A stretch of 64,000 nucleotides of DNA from Bacillus glycinifermentans (GTDB lineage: Bacteria > Bacillota > Bacilli > Bacillales > Bacillaceae), in contig NZ_LECW02000021.1 of the NCBI RefSeq assembly GCF_001042475.2, positions 62,001 through 126,000 on the forward strand, given 5' to 3'. The notes under the pieces were generated by a model. The model ran no database searches. It saw nothing but the letters and a program-made list of their open reading frames with translations, and was not told the origin of the DNA. This document shows, piece after piece, positions 37,044-47,400 of the stretch (position 1 is the stretch's first letter; the number at the start of each line of letters is the position of its first letter). The translations under genes were made by a program, and so were the position numbers.

Positions 37044-37934
37044 TCAATGAACCGTTGACGGAGAATAAGGCTCCTCCAGTTCATCTTTGGCCCTCTCCTT
37101 TTTAGCCCAGCTGAAAAAGACGATCGCTAAAAATGTTCCATACACAATTTCCTGGATGATCTTCATAATGATCGCTCCCAGCTGCTGGTCTTCAATGACC
37201 GGCATGCTGCTGAACATCTCCGGTCCTGTGAGCGTCATGCCGCTCAGCATGTCAAGCGGAACACACAGCTTCATTGCTTCCGCCCATGCCGAAGGATCCG
37301 AATACGTCGAATACAGGGCCGTACCGCTAAACATAATCAATGCGCAGGCAGGCGTCAGCAATATGCCGTCAGCCATGATGTAGCCCATTTTCAAGAGGCC
37401 GTTCATGTGCGGCAGTTCTTTCACCCGGTGAATAAGCGGCCACCACATGAAAAATGCGGCGATAAAGATCAAAACGGTAACAGCCGCGTGATAAACGGCG
37501 TTTGTTTTAATAAAATCAAACACGAGCGGAATATGGTACATCGAAAATAAACCGTTAAAAACGATGATCGCTATTAATGGCTTGGAACAAAACTGAAACA
37601 AGGGCTTTACAAGCGGACGAAAAATCGCTTTTTTCCAAAACCAGGCCGGTACTCCAAGGATGAGAAGCGGCGGCACAACCAAGTATAAAATCGCCATCTG
37701 TGCCATATGCGCGCTGAACATAATATGGCCTAGCAAGTCGAGCGGACTTCCCTTGGAAACATATAAAAGAACCATGCCCGACAAAAACAGGATGATTTCT
37801 TTCCGTGAAGCCCGTTCGTCTTCAGAACCAAAACGTCTGATCAGCACAAAATAAAGAGCGATCAGGAAAAGGACGGCCCCTAGGAAATAGGGGCTCCAAA
37901 GGGCGCGAAAGCCGAATATCTCAAGGGTGCCCAT
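37044..37934 (-). CDS. ctaG: Cytochrome caa3 assembly factor CtaG
   Basis: A 296-residue polytopic membrane protein of the Bacillus-type CtaG family (caa3_CtaG), needed for assembly of the CuB centre or for active caa3 oxidase. About seven transmembrane helices are visible, with conserved His/Met residues in HMAQM and FSAHMAQMA near 85-95. It is the last gene of ctaCDEFG and ends at a strong terminator. Confidence 0.95.
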   Translation of the reverse strand: MGTLEIFGFRALWSPYFLGAVLFLIALYFVLIRRFGSEDERASRKEIILFLSGMVLLYVSKGSPLDLLGHIMFSAHMAQMAILYLVVPPLLILGVPAWFWKKAIFRPLVKPLFQFCSKPLIAIIVFNGLFSMYHIPLVFDFIKTNAVYHAAVTVLIFIAAFFMWWPLIHRVKELPHMNGLLKMGYIMADGILLTPACALIMFSGTALYSTYSDPSAWAEAMKLCVPLDMLSGMTLTGPEMFSSMPVIEDQQLGAIIMKIIQEIVYGTFLAIVFFSWAKKERAKDELEEPYSPSTVH

Positions 37935-37952
37935 GTGAGCATCCTCCTTTCT

Positions 37953-38282
37953 TTACCACCAGATCAAGGTCATAAACGCTAAGACGGTGACGAAAGCGAC
38001 CAAAATCCCTGCGTAGAGAAACAAGGAAGGCGCTTCATGCCCCCGCTGGCTCATGTGCATAAAATAATACAGCTGAAACGCAACCTGAATGATCGCAAGC
38101 AGAAGAATGAACGGAACCGTAAACCACACCCCGACATCAGCGGCCACCGCTAAAAATGCGACAACGGTCAAACCGATCATCAAGCCGAATGAAATCACCT
38201 GATATCTCATATCCTCCGCATTTTTCTTTCTGCGGTACACGAGATCTGTTTTGGGGTTCCCTCTGTTTTCGTTATTGACCAT
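37953..38282 (-). CDS. ctaF: Cytochrome caa3 oxidase subunit IV
   Basis: A 109-residue membrane protein of the oxidase subunit IV (COX4_pro) family. It has three transmembrane helices (about 27-48, 52-72 and 84-107) and the conserved YYFMHMSQ motif near 70. One base separates it from ctaE. It stabilises the caa3 complex. Confidence 0.96.
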   Translation of the reverse strand: MVNNENRGNPKTDLVYRRKKNAEDMRYQVISFGLMIGLTVVAFLAVAADVGVWFTVPFILLLAIIQVAFQLYYFMHMSQRGHEAPSLFLYAGILVAFVTVLAFMTLIWW

Positions 38283-38283
38283 G

Positions 38284-38907
38284 TTATCCCACCATCCCCA
38301 TTAAATATACAACGGTAAAGATAAACACCCAGACAACGTCGATAAAGTGCCAATAAAGGCTCGCTACATAAAATTTCGGAGCGTTGTACAGGTTCAATCC
38401 CCGTTTCATATTCCGGATTATCAGTGCAAGAATCCAGAGAAGCCCGAAGGTTACGTGGGCTCCGTGCGTGCCGACAAGCGTATAAAAAGCAGAGCCGAGA
38501 GCGGAGCTCGTAATGCTGAATTTATACTCATGAATGTAATGTGTAAACTCATAAATCTCAAGCGCAAGAAAGCCTGCGCCCAGCAAAACGGTGATCCCGA
38601 GCCAAATCTGCATTTTTTTAAAGGCAAAATTCTTCATGTGATGCATCGCATACACGCTTGTTAAGCTGCTCGTCAACAGAAGCATCGTCGCAAGAAACAC
38701 AAGGCCGAGGTCAAACATTTCGCTCGTTTTCGGCCCTCCTGCTGTAGAGTCCCTCAGCGCGATAAAGGTTGCGAAGAGAGACGCAAACAGAACCGTCTCT
38801 CCTCCAAGAAACAGCCAAAATCCGATAAACTTGTTTTTTCCTTCTAAGGTTGCCTTTTCAGGATTAGCCGGGAAGGTTTCAGCCGTTAATTTCTCTTCTG
38901 TGTGCAT
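38284..38907 (-). CDS. ctaE: Cytochrome caa3 oxidase subunit III
   Basis: A 207-residue subunit III with five transmembrane helices. The conserved glutamate-bearing GGETVLFASLF (about 34-44) and the HGAHVTFGLLW segment (about 148-158) are visible. The ATG overlaps the ctaD stop by one base (TAATG), so translation is coupled. Confidence 0.97.
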   Translation of the reverse strand: MHTEEKLTAETFPANPEKATLEGKNKFIGFWLFLGGETVLFASLFATFIALRDSTAGGPKTSEMFDLGLVFLATMLLLTSSLTSVYAMHHMKNFAFKKMQIWLGITVLLGAGFLALEIYEFTHYIHEYKFSITSSALGSAFYTLVGTHGAHVTFGLLWILALIIRNMKRGLNLYNAPKFYVASLYWHFIDVVWVFIFTVVYLMGMVG

Positions 38908-40775
38908 TATGCCTTCACCCCTTTGTCATCGTCATCCATCAGATCTTCCTTATGAATGTGGTAGCCGTGATCATCAATAACCGAACGAAGGAGCATCGAA
39001 AAGAATGTGATCCCGAGTCCGATCAGGATGACAGGCAAGCCCCAGGCAAACTCCGAACGGTACATAAAGCCGAATGCCGATACAAAAAGGCCGAAAGAAA
39101 TAAAGAAAGGAAGAATGGAACCGTTCGGCATGTGGACATCCTGCAGCGGCTCCGCAGCCGTTAATGACCGTTTTCCTGCCCTTTTCTCGATCCATAATGC
39201 ATCAAGTCCCCTGACCAAAGGCAGCTGTTTAAAGTTATATTCAGGCGGCGGGGACGAAACGGCCCATTCCAGCGTTCTTCCGTCAAGCCACGGATCGCTG
39301 CCGGCTTTTTCCCCTTTCACTGTCGTTGCGATGATATTAATCACCAGAATGATGACGGCCACAGCCATCAAAAATGCTCCAATCGTACTGACCATGTTCG
39401 CCGTTTCAAACCCCTGATTCGGCAAAAATGTGAACACGCGTCTCGGCATTCCCCACAGCCCGAGCCAGTGCTGAATAAAAAACGTCAGATGGAAGCCGAT
39501 GAAAAAGAGCACGAACGTAATCTTCCCTAAAGATTCATAGAGCATTTTCCCGAACATTTTCGGCCACCAGTAATGAGCTCCGGCTAAGATAGCGAACACG
39601 ACTCCGCCTATGATGACGTAATGGAAATGGGCGACGACAAAGTACGTGTCATGGAACTGGTAGTCGGCAGGCGCGGCGGCAAGCATAACCCCGGTCACCC
39701 CGCCGAGGACGAAAGACGGAATAAATGATACCGCATAAAGCATCGGCGTCGTAAACTTGATGCTGCCGCCCCAGATCGTCAGCAGCCAGTTGAATACTTT
39801 GATCCCCGTCGGAACCGCGATGGCCATCGTCGCCACCGCAAAAATGGCGTTTGCAACGGGACCGAGCCCGGTTGTAAACATGTGGTGAGCCCATACCATG
39901 AAGCCTAAAAATCCGATCAATACTGTCGCAAATACCATTGACGAATAACCGAAAAGCCTTTTTCTCGAAAAAACCGGAATAATTTCGGAAAAAATTCCGA
40001 ATGCCGGAAGGACGAGAATATACACTTCAGGGTGGCCGAAAATCCAGAACAGGTGCTCCCAGATTACCGTATTTCCGCCTAATTCAGGGTTGAAAAAGCT
40101 CGTGCCGAACAGGCGGTCAAACATTAAGAGCGCGATTCCGACCGTTAACGGAGGAAACGCAAACAGTATGAGGGAGGAAGAGACGAACGTCGTCCACGTA
40201 AAAAGCGGGAGTCTCATGTAGGTCATCCCCGGCGCCCTCATGGTGATGATCGTAGCGATGAAGTTGATGCCCGCAATCAGCGTGCCGATCCCGGAGATTT
40301 GCAGACCGAGCACAAAGAAATCGATTCCGTGCCCTTCTGAATGAAGGGACAATGAAGCATACGACGTCCAGCCGGCGTCAGGCGCCCCTCCCAAAAACCA
40401 GCTTAAGTTCAAAAAGATGCCGCCGAACAGGAACAGCCAAAATCCGAGTGAATTCAAAAATGGAAACGCGACATCCCTCGCCCCGATTTGAAGCGGGACG
40501 ACCGCATTCATCAAGGCGAACAACAGCGGCATGGCCGCCAGGAAGATCATCGTCGTACCGTGCATCGTCATAATTTCATTGTAGACGCCGGCGCTGACGA
40601 AGTCGTTTTGCGGAAACATCAGCTGAATTCTGATCATCATCGCTTCAATTCCGCCGAGCACAAAGAAGAATCCCCCGGCCACTAAATAAAGCACGGCTAT
40701 TTTTTTATGATCGACAGTCGTTAAATAGTCCCATAACACAGCCCCAAAACCTTGCTTTTTTCTAAGCGTACTCAC
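38907..40775 (-). CDS. ctaD: Cytochrome caa3 oxidase subunit I
   Basis: The catalytic heme-copper subunit that reduces oxygen and pumps protons. It has 622 residues with 12 core helices plus a C-terminal extension. The CuB/Tyr cross-link site HPEVYI is at about 243-248, with HH (WAHHMFT, about 290) and the heme ligands in HDTYFVVAHFHYV (about 375-387). The K- and D-channel residues look normal for A-type oxidases. Confidence 0.99.
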   Translation of the reverse strand: MSTLRKKQGFGAVLWDYLTTVDHKKIAVLYLVAGGFFFVLGGIEAMMIRIQLMFPQNDFVSAGVYNEIMTMHGTTMIFLAAMPLLFALMNAVVPLQIGARDVAFPFLNSLGFWLFLFGGIFLNLSWFLGGAPDAGWTSYASLSLHSEGHGIDFFVLGLQISGIGTLIAGINFIATIITMRAPGMTYMRLPLFTWTTFVSSSLILFAFPPLTVGIALLMFDRLFGTSFFNPELGGNTVIWEHLFWIFGHPEVYILVLPAFGIFSEIIPVFSRKRLFGYSSMVFATVLIGFLGFMVWAHHMFTTGLGPVANAIFAVATMAIAVPTGIKVFNWLLTIWGGSIKFTTPMLYAVSFIPSFVLGGVTGVMLAAAPADYQFHDTYFVVAHFHYVIIGGVVFAILAGAHYWWPKMFGKMLYESLGKITFVLFFIGFHLTFFIQHWLGLWGMPRRVFTFLPNQGFETANMVSTIGAFLMAVAVIILVINIIATTVKGEKAGSDPWLDGRTLEWAVSSPPPEYNFKQLPLVRGLDALWIEKRAGKRSLTAAEPLQDVHMPNGSILPFFISFGLFVSAFGFMYRSEFAWGLPVILIGLGITFFSMLLRSVIDDHGYHIHKEDLMDDDDKGVKA

Positions 40776-40806
40776 AATGTAACCTCCCTCTTCTCCCTTT
40801 GAAGCG

Positions 40807-41874
40807 TTAATCTTGTGTTTTTAGCCCCTTTAAGTATTCGGTCAGTGCATCGAGCTCCTTATCGTTTAAAGCCGGGTATGTTCCCGTCATTTTATTCCCC
40901 GGTTTAATGCTCTCAGGATCCTTGAGCCACGCTCTCAGGTTCTCGTCATTGAAGTCTTTGACGCCCGCTATTTTCGACCTTTCCCCAAAAGTCGCGAGGT
41001 TCGGCGCCGTTCTGGCCGCTTCCGCCCTCTGATCCTTCGAATCGGTCGCATGGCAGCTCAGGCAGTTTTTTTCTTTGAAAACCTTCTCCCCTTCAACAGC
41101 GAGGTCTGTTTTCGGCTTTGCTTTTTCGTTTTCCATGTTCTTCATCCACTGTTTGAACTCAGCCTTTGAAAGCGCCTTAACTTTAAAATCCATTAACGCG
41201 TGGGATGGACCGCAAAGCTCGGCGCATTTGCCGTAAAAATATTCGCCCGCCTGTTCAGCCTTCTTTGAATCGAATGTCAGAAAGAATTTGTTGTCATTGT
41301 CTGTGTTCGTATCCATCTTACCGCCGGCGGAAGGCACCCAGAAGGAATGTTTCACGTCTGAAGCCTTCAGTTTAAAATAAACGCGTTCATCCGTCGGCAC
41401 GACCAGCTCCTGGCTCGTCACGACGCCGTAATCAGGATACTCGAATTCCCACCAGTAAAGATTTGCCCTGACATTGACGACAAGCGTTTTTTCAGGGTCT
41501 CTGTTCTTCTTATCCATCGGCTTCGTATCCGCCTGGCTGAAGGTTTGCGCGACGACGGGAACGACCAGTACAAGCAAAAGAATAATCGGAATAACAGTCC
41601 ATAAAATTTCTAAATTGCGATTTCCCTCAATCTGTTTCGGCATGTGGTCTTCGCCGAGACGGGACCTTCTGTATTTCACGATGACAAAGATGAAAATGAA
41701 GCTCACTACGATGACGACGACCACCATGATCAGCGTGCTGAGAATCATCAGGAAATACTGCTGATCAGCCACTTCTCCCGCGGGTTTCAGCGTTGATAAA
41801 AACGGCTCTCCGCATCCTGCTAAAACGAGCGTCAAAATAGTGAACAGCGAAATCAGACGCCATTTCTTTAACAT
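40807..41874 (-). CDS. ctaC: Cytochrome caa3 oxidase subunit II, cytochrome c fusion
   Basis: Lipoprotein subunit II with a fused cytochrome c domain. The start at 41874 (MLKKWRLISLF) gives 355 residues with GGGGTG upstream. The lipobox LAGC is at about 17-20. Two transmembrane helices (about 40-65, 85-105) lead to the CuA domain with its ligand set CAELCGPSH-x3-M (about 219-231), then a c-type heme site CLSCH (about 270). Electrons enter through this cytochrome domain outside the membrane. Confidence 0.98.
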   Translation of the reverse strand: MLKKWRLISLFTILTLVLAGCGEPFLSTLKPAGEVADQQYFLMILSTLIMVVVVIVVSFIFIFVIVKYRRSRLGEDHMPKQIEGNRNLEILWTVIPIILLLVLVVPVVAQTFSQADTKPMDKKNRDPEKTLVVNVRANLYWWEFEYPDYGVVTSQELVVPTDERVYFKLKASDVKHSFWVPSAGGKMDTNTDNDNKFFLTFDSKKAEQAGEYFYGKCAELCGPSHALMDFKVKALSKAEFKQWMKNMENEKAKPKTDLAVEGEKVFKEKNCLSCHATDSKDQRAEAARTAPNLATFGERSKIAGVKDFNDENLRAWLKDPESIKPGNKMTGTYPALNDKELDALTEYLKGLKTQD

Positions 41875-42148
41875 TTCACCCCAACCCCTTTTCAATGAAT
41901 CCTTTTGAAACTTTCACTACTCCATCTTTATAGAACACCCATTCACCCATCTGACTCCCATCCCCAGTAAAGCACTTACATTTCCTCTTTTCTTAAATAA
42001 TGATCATTTTTACTCAAAATACCATCTATGTATGAACGTAAAGCCGCCCATATCAGATGATCGAGTAATCGTCTAAGGCGGCTTTTACAAGATTGTTGTC
42101 TGTTTCCGTGTTTAGGTGACAGCCTTCAATGTGATGAATATAGAGTTT
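41875..42148. other. Region between ctaB and ctaC
   Basis: About 270 bp that should carry the ctaC promoter. I see AT-rich sequence near 42000 but no clean -35/-10 pair. A long hairpin (42040-42085) lies at its centre. Confidence 0.4.
42040..42085. terminator. Long hairpin after ctaB
   Basis: Outer arms AAAGCCGCC (42040-42048) and GGCGGCTTT (42077-42085) enclose a second imperfect stem AGATGAT/ATCGTCT. U-tracts are short on both strands. It probably reduces readthrough from ctaB into ctaC. Confidence 0.55.
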
Positions 42149-43075
42149 TTATCCAATCTTAAATAGCGTAAGAACGACCATTGCCACAAAGAAAATGGTC
42201 AAGTAATTTAATGAATATACAAACATAAGCGTTGCCCACTTCATGATATCTTTGCTTCTGAAGCCTAAAAGACCGCAGACGAGCCAGCCGATGTTCAATA
42301 CCGTCCCGAGGACGACGATCGGCATGCCGAGTCCGCCGAGGAAAAACGGCAGCGGCATTAAGCAGGCGGTCCAGATGATAATCTGCCTTTTCGTCACTTC
42401 AAATCCGTGGACAACCGGCAGCATCGGAATGTCCGCAGCTCTGTACTCCTCCGTCTTCTTGATGGCAAGCGCCAGAAAGTGAGGAATCTGCCAAATAAAC
42501 ATGATTAAAAACAGAACCCACGCCACAACGCCGATCGATCCTTCGACAGCAGTCCAGCCGATCAGCGGAGGAACGGCCCCGGAAATACTGCCGATAATCG
42601 TATTGATTGTATAGCGGCGCTTTGACCACATCGTGTAGAGAAAAACGTACGTAAAGACGCCGACGAATCCGACGACAGCGGCCATAACGGTTGTCATCAG
42701 AAGCATGATAAAACCGAACGCAATCAGCAAAATGCCAAACCACAATGCCTGGGAGGGCTGGATTTTGCCGGTTACAGTCGGCCTCGTTTTCGTCCGCTGC
42801 ATGAGCCGGTCGATATCGCGGTCATAGTAGTTGTTGATGACGCAAGCCCCCGCTATGATGAGCGACGACCCTGCCAATGTGAACAGCACGATATCCAGAT
42901 TTCCAAGAAAGCTCTGATTTGATAAATAAAAGGCAAGCCACATGCCTGTAAATGTTGTTATCAGGTTTGAGTATACAATCCCGACTTTGATCAGGGCGAG
43001 GAAATCCTTCCATGCCGTTGTTTCTTCTATTTGTCCATTCATTGCTGTATCAGCTGTAATTCTTGAATTAGCCAA
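42149..43075 (-). CDS. ctaB: Protoheme IX farnesyltransferase CtaB
   Basis: Membrane prenyltransferase converting heme B and farnesyl-PP to heme O. It has 308 residues from a TTG at 43075 (MANSRITADTAMNGQ), which matches the remembered B. subtilis N-terminus. Nine transmembrane helices are visible. The UbiA-type Asp-rich motif is NNYYDRDID (about 82-90) and the second loop has DIPMLPVVHG. It is divergent from ctaA across a 404-bp regulatory region. Confidence 0.97.
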   Translation of the reverse strand: MANSRITADTAMNGQIEETTAWKDFLALIKVGIVYSNLITTFTGMWLAFYLSNQSFLGNLDIVLFTLAGSSLIIAGACVINNYYDRDIDRLMQRTKTRPTVTGKIQPSQALWFGILLIAFGFIMLLMTTVMAAVVGFVGVFTYVFLYTMWSKRRYTINTIIGSISGAVPPLIGWTAVEGSIGVVAWVLFLIMFIWQIPHFLALAIKKTEEYRAADIPMLPVVHGFEVTKRQIIIWTACLMPLPFFLGGLGMPIVVLGTVLNIGWLVCGLLGFRSKDIMKWATLMFVYSLNYLTIFFVAMVVLTLFKIG

Positions 43076-43214
43076 TAACGTTAACCCCCCTTACTCAAAC
43101 CTTCATCACGTCAAGAGAAGCCGTATATTCATAAAAAACCTACAACTCTATCATACAAGATTACCGGATGGAAAAAAACATCCTATTAGATATTAATCGA
43201 CAAACCGGTTTATA

Positions 43215-43376
43215 TTTGTGAACTTTTTATGACTTTCATTACAGATGAAGGAAAAATTGTGAACGAGAGCGAAGAAATCTCCGCTATTCAAATATAGTTC
43301 TATCAAACCGGACCGGAATAATCAAGTCTTCAAATTCAAGAAAAATGTGAACGGTTTGTATTGCATTTTTGTGAAC
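43215..43376 (+). promoter_or_regulatory. Four ResD-like TGTGAAC boxes
   Basis: All on the plus strand: TTTGTGAAC at 43215-43223, ATTGTGAAC at 43256-43264, AATGTGAAC at 43344-43352 and TTTGTGAAC at 43368-43376. ResD, the response regulator of aerobic/anaerobic respiration, binds TTTGTGAAT-like sites and activates ctaA in B. subtilis. The last box lies in the spacer of the ctaA promoter; the third is just upstream of its -35. Confidence 0.65.
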
Positions 43377-43388
43377 AATAATCATTAT
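43361..43388 (+). promoter_or_regulatory. Sigma-A promoter for ctaA
   Basis: TTGCAT (43361-43366), 16 bp, CATTAT (43383-43388), about 90 bp before the ctaA start. The suboptimal elements fit an activated promoter. Confidence 0.6.
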
Positions 43389-43479
43389 GAATTGCAGCAG
43401 AACATAAATTCGCTTAAACTTGAGAGTGGATAAAAATTATTTTTATCAGGCAGTTTGGATTAAAAGGGGAATTGAATTT

Positions 43480-44394
43480 ATGAATAAAGCATTAAAATGG
43501 CTGGGAATTATTACGACTATCGCCATGCTCTTCGTGCTGATCGGCGGGGCTCTGGTCACGAAGACCGGTTCCGGAATGGGCTGCGGCAGATCGTGGCCGC
43601 TCTGTCACGGAAGCATATTCCCTGAGCTGACATTGGAATCGATTATCGAATGGAGCCACAGATTTGTGAGCGGAACCTCCGGCATTCTCGTGCTGGCGCT
43701 TGCGATATGGAGCTGGAAAAAAATCGGCCATATCAGGGAAACGAAATTCCTTGCGGTGATGTCGGTCATCTTTCTGATTCTCCAGGCGCTTCTCGGGGCA
43801 GCAGCTGTCGTCTTCGGCTCATCGGCTTTAATTATGGCTCTGCATTTTGGGATTTCACTCATTTCCTTCGCTTCGGTTCTTCTGCTGACGCTTCTCATAT
43901 TCGAAGCCGACAGCAATGAAAAGTCTGAGTCTTTTCATATAGGAAAAACGATGCGGTTTCATATGACGGGAATCGCCGTATACACGTATATCGTTGTTTA
44001 TACGGGAGCCTATGTCCGGCATACAGAATCAAGCCTCGCCTGCCTGGACTTTCCGATGTGCAGCAGGGTGAAAGGCTGGGCGCCGTCGCAGTTCCACGAA
44101 TGGGTGCAGATGGGCCACAGAGCGGCAGCCTTTCTTCTGTTCGCCTGGATCATCATAGCGGCTGTTCACGCAGCAAGACATTATAAAAACCGGAAGCGGA
44201 TTTATTGGGGCTGGATGATTTCGGTTATATTGATCATCCTTCAGGCCGTATCAGGAATTTTGGTCGTTCTGACCCGCCTGCAGCTAAGCCTGGCTCTTGC
44301 TCACGCATTCTTTATTTCATGCTTGTTCGGGGTTCTCTGCTACTTCTTGCTGCTCGTATCCCGTTATCGTCATCAAGCCAAAACAAAACATTAA
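43480..44394 (+). CDS. ctaA: Heme A synthase CtaA
   Basis: Eight-helix membrane enzyme oxidising the C8 methyl of heme O to give heme A. The start is the ATG at 43480 ([13 protein letters not shown]), giving 304 residues; an ATG at 43420 is in frame but lacks a ribosome binding site. The first external loop holds the cysteine pair in CGRSWPLC (about 35-42), with the second pair in ACLDFPMC. Heme-ligand histidines occur in EWSHR and MGHRAA. It ends in a terminator. Confidence 0.98.
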   Translation: MNKALKWLGIITTIAMLFVLIGGALVTKTGSGMGCGRSWPLCHGSIFPELTLESIIEWSHRFVSGTSGILVLALAIWSWKKIGHIRETKFLAVMSVIFLILQALLGAAAVVFGSSALIMALHFGISLISFASVLLLTLLIFEADSNEKSESFHIGKTMRFHMTGIAVYTYIVVYTGAYVRHTESSLACLDFPMCSRVKGWAPSQFHEWVQMGHRAAAFLLFAWIIIAAVHAARHYKNRKRIYWGWMISVILIILQAVSGILVVLTRLQLSLALAHAFFISCLFGVLCYFLLLVSRYRHQAKTKH

Positions 44395-44404
44395 AAACAG
44401 ACGG

Positions 44405-44438
44405 CAAAAGCCCCTGCATCATGAAGCGGGGGCTTTTG
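44405..44438 (+). terminator. Terminator after ctaA
   Basis: Arms CAAAAGCCCC (44405-44414) and GGGGCTTTTG (44429-44438), starting ten bases past the ctaA stop. Confidence 0.8.
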
Positions 44439-44446
44439 AACTGTGC

Positions 44447-44482
44447 AAAACAGGCTGCCGATTTTTATCGGCAGCCTGTTTT
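44447..44482. terminator. Strong bidirectional terminator between ctaA and pyc
   Basis: Perfect 16-bp arms AAAACAGGCTGCCGAT and ATCGGCAGCCTGTTTT with a 4-base loop. It ends two bases before the pyc stop codon. Confidence 0.95.
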
Positions 44483-44484
44483 GT

Positions 44485-47400
44485 TTATTTCTTCATTTCG
44501 ATGAGAAGGTCTCCGGTTTGAATTGCTTCCCCGTTTACGACATGAATGTTTTCGATTGTGCCCGAAAACGGAGCCTGGACGGTCGTTTCCATTTTCATCG
44601 CTTCATTGATCATCAAATGGTCGCCTTTATTGACTTGATCTCCCTTGCTGACCAAGAGCTTGATCACCGTTCCCGGCATCGATGCCGCGATATGATTCGG
44701 ATTAGAACGGTCCGCCTTTACTTTCTGGTGAACGGATGATTTGATGCTCTCATCTTTGATGACCACTTCACGAGGCTGTCCGTTCAGCTCAAAGTAGACG
44801 ACCCGCGTCGCATCAGAGCGAGGCTCACCGATGGAGACCAGCTTCACGATCAGCGTTTTTCCTCTTTCGATCTCGACTTCAATCTCTTCACCGAGCGTCA
44901 TGCCGTAGAAGAAGGTCGGCGTGTCCAAAACGGAAATATTTCCGTAAAGCTCAGCGGTTTGAACATATTCTGTAAACACTTTCGGATAGAGCGCGTAGGC
45001 AACGGCATCCTGATCAGAAAGCTCAACATCGTGTTTTTCCAAAAATTCCGCCTTTATCCCATCAAAGGAGACCGGTTCAAGCAGTTCTCCAGGACGGACG
45101 GTAATCGGCTCCTGTCCTTTTAAAATGAGCTTTTGGAGCTTTTCCGGGAACCCGCCGTGAGGCTGGCCGATATATCCTTTAAACATTTCAACGACCGAAT
45201 CAGGGAAGTCAAGGGATTCTCCCCTTTCGTAAATATCTTCTTCAGTCAGTTTATTCTGTACCATGTAAAGCGCCATATCTCCAACTACTTTGGAAGACGG
45301 CGTAACCTTTACGATATCTCCGAACAGATCGTTGACCCGCCTGTACATCGCTTTTACTTCGTTCCAGCGTTCGCCGAGGCCGACGCCTTTGGCCTGCTGC
45401 TGAAGATTGCTGTATTGTCCGCCAGGCATTTCGTGGTGATAGATTTCGGTATGAGGCGCATTCATTCCGCTCTCAAACTCACTGTAATATTTTCTGACGG
45501 ATTCCCAATATTGGGACAACGATTCAACCGCATCGACATTTAGCTGAGGACGGCGTTTATGGCCTTCAAGCGCGTGATATAGAGAGCTTGCGCTCGGCTG
45601 TGACGTCAATCCCGACATGGAGCTGACGGCCACGTCTACGATGTCGATGCCGGCTTCGATCGCCTTTGCATACATGTAAATGCCGTTTCCGCTCGTATCA
45701 TGCGTATGCAAATGAATCGGAATATCAACCGTCTCTTTCAGCGCAGACACCAATTCATAGGCTGCCTGAGGCTTTAACAAACCGGCCATATCTTTAATGC
45801 CGAGAATGTGGGCACCGGCCGCTTCGAGTTCCTTAGCCATCGATGTGTAATACTCGAGGTTGTACTTCGTTCTTGCCGGATCAAGAATGTCCCCGGTATA
45901 GCAGATCGCCGCCTCGGCGAGTTTTCCGGATTCGCGGACGGCATCGATCGCAAGCGTCATGCCTTTCACCCAGTTCAGGCTGTCAAAAATACGGAACACG
46001 TCGATCCCGGCTGCTGCCGATTCACTGACAAACTTCCGGATCAGATTGTCCGGATAGTTCTTATAACCGACCGCATTTGACGACCTTAACAGCATTTGGA
46101 ACATTGTGTTCGGAATTTCTTCCCGCAGTTCCTCGAGCCGTTTCCACGGATCTTCTTTCAGGAAGCGGTATGCCACGTCAAATGTGGCCCCGCCCCACAT
46201 TTCGAGGCTGAACAGCTCCGGCCAGAGCGCAGCCGTCGGGTTAGCGATCTTCTTCAGGTCGTGGGTTCTGACCCTCGTCGCGAGCAGTGACTGATGGGCG
46301 TCTCGGAACGTTGTATCGGTCAAAAGCACCGATTCCTGCTCTTTCACCCACTTGACCAGCCCGTCGGCTCCCTGTTCGTCAAGGATCTGTTTCGTGCCGT
46401 TTGCAAGCGGCTGATCAACGTCTGTTTTGACAATTCGCGGCTTGTCAAACTCGGGTTTTCCCTTTTTGTCGATGCCTGGGAACCCGTTAACCGTTACGTT
46501 TCCGATATAGGTCAGCATCTTTGTGCCGCGGTCTTTTTGTTTAGGAAATACAAAGAGCTCAGGCGTCGTATCGATAAATGATGTATCGTATTGCCCTGTC
46601 AGGAACTTTTCGTGTTTCGCCACATTTTCAAGAAAAGGAATGTTCGTTTTAATTCCTCTAATCCGGAATTCCTGAAGGTTTCGAACCATTTTCGCGGCAG
46701 CCTGCTCAAACGTCAGCGCCCAGGTCGACAGCTTGACGAGCAGAGAATCGTAGTAAGGCGTAATCACCGCTCCCTGGAAGCTGTTCCCCGTATCAAGGCG
46801 AACGCCGAATCCGCCGCCTGACCGGTATGCCATAATCTTTCCGGTATCAGGCATAAAGTTGTTTGACGGGTCCTCTGTCGTCACCCTCGACTGAATCGCA
46901 TAGCCGTGCAAAGTGATCGCATCCTGATCCGGGATGTTCACCTCTTTGCTCTTCAGGCTCAGCCCGCCGGCGATCAAAATCTGCGTCTGAACGATATCAA
47001 CGCCCGTCACCATCTCCGTGATGGTGTGTTCAACTTGAACGCGCGGATTGACTTCAATAAAGAAAAATTCGTCGTTTGCGACTAAAAATTCGACCGTCCC
47101 CGCATTGACGTAATCAACGTTTTTCGCGAGCGCAACGGCGGCGTCACAGATTTTTTCCCTCAGGGAATCGGAAAGCGAAACGCTCGGTGCGATTTCGATG
47201 ACCTTTTGATGGCGCCTCTGTATGGAGCAGTCGCGGTCATAGAGGTGCACTACATTTCCTTCCTTGTCCCCGATCACCTGAACCTCAATATGCTTCGGCT
47301 TTTCGATCAGCTTTTCAACATAAACTTCATCATTCCCAAAAGCGGCTTTCGCTTCTGACTTCGCCCGGTTATAAGACTCCTCCAATTCGGACTCGTTTCT

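Larger units (their letters stand above)
43076..43479. other. Divergent ctaB-ctaA regulatory region
   Basis: About 400 bp without a gene. It holds the ctaA promoter, four TGTGAAC boxes resembling ResD sites, and a weak ctaB promoter on the minus strand with a TATGAT -10. I see no coding frame. Confidence 0.7.
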
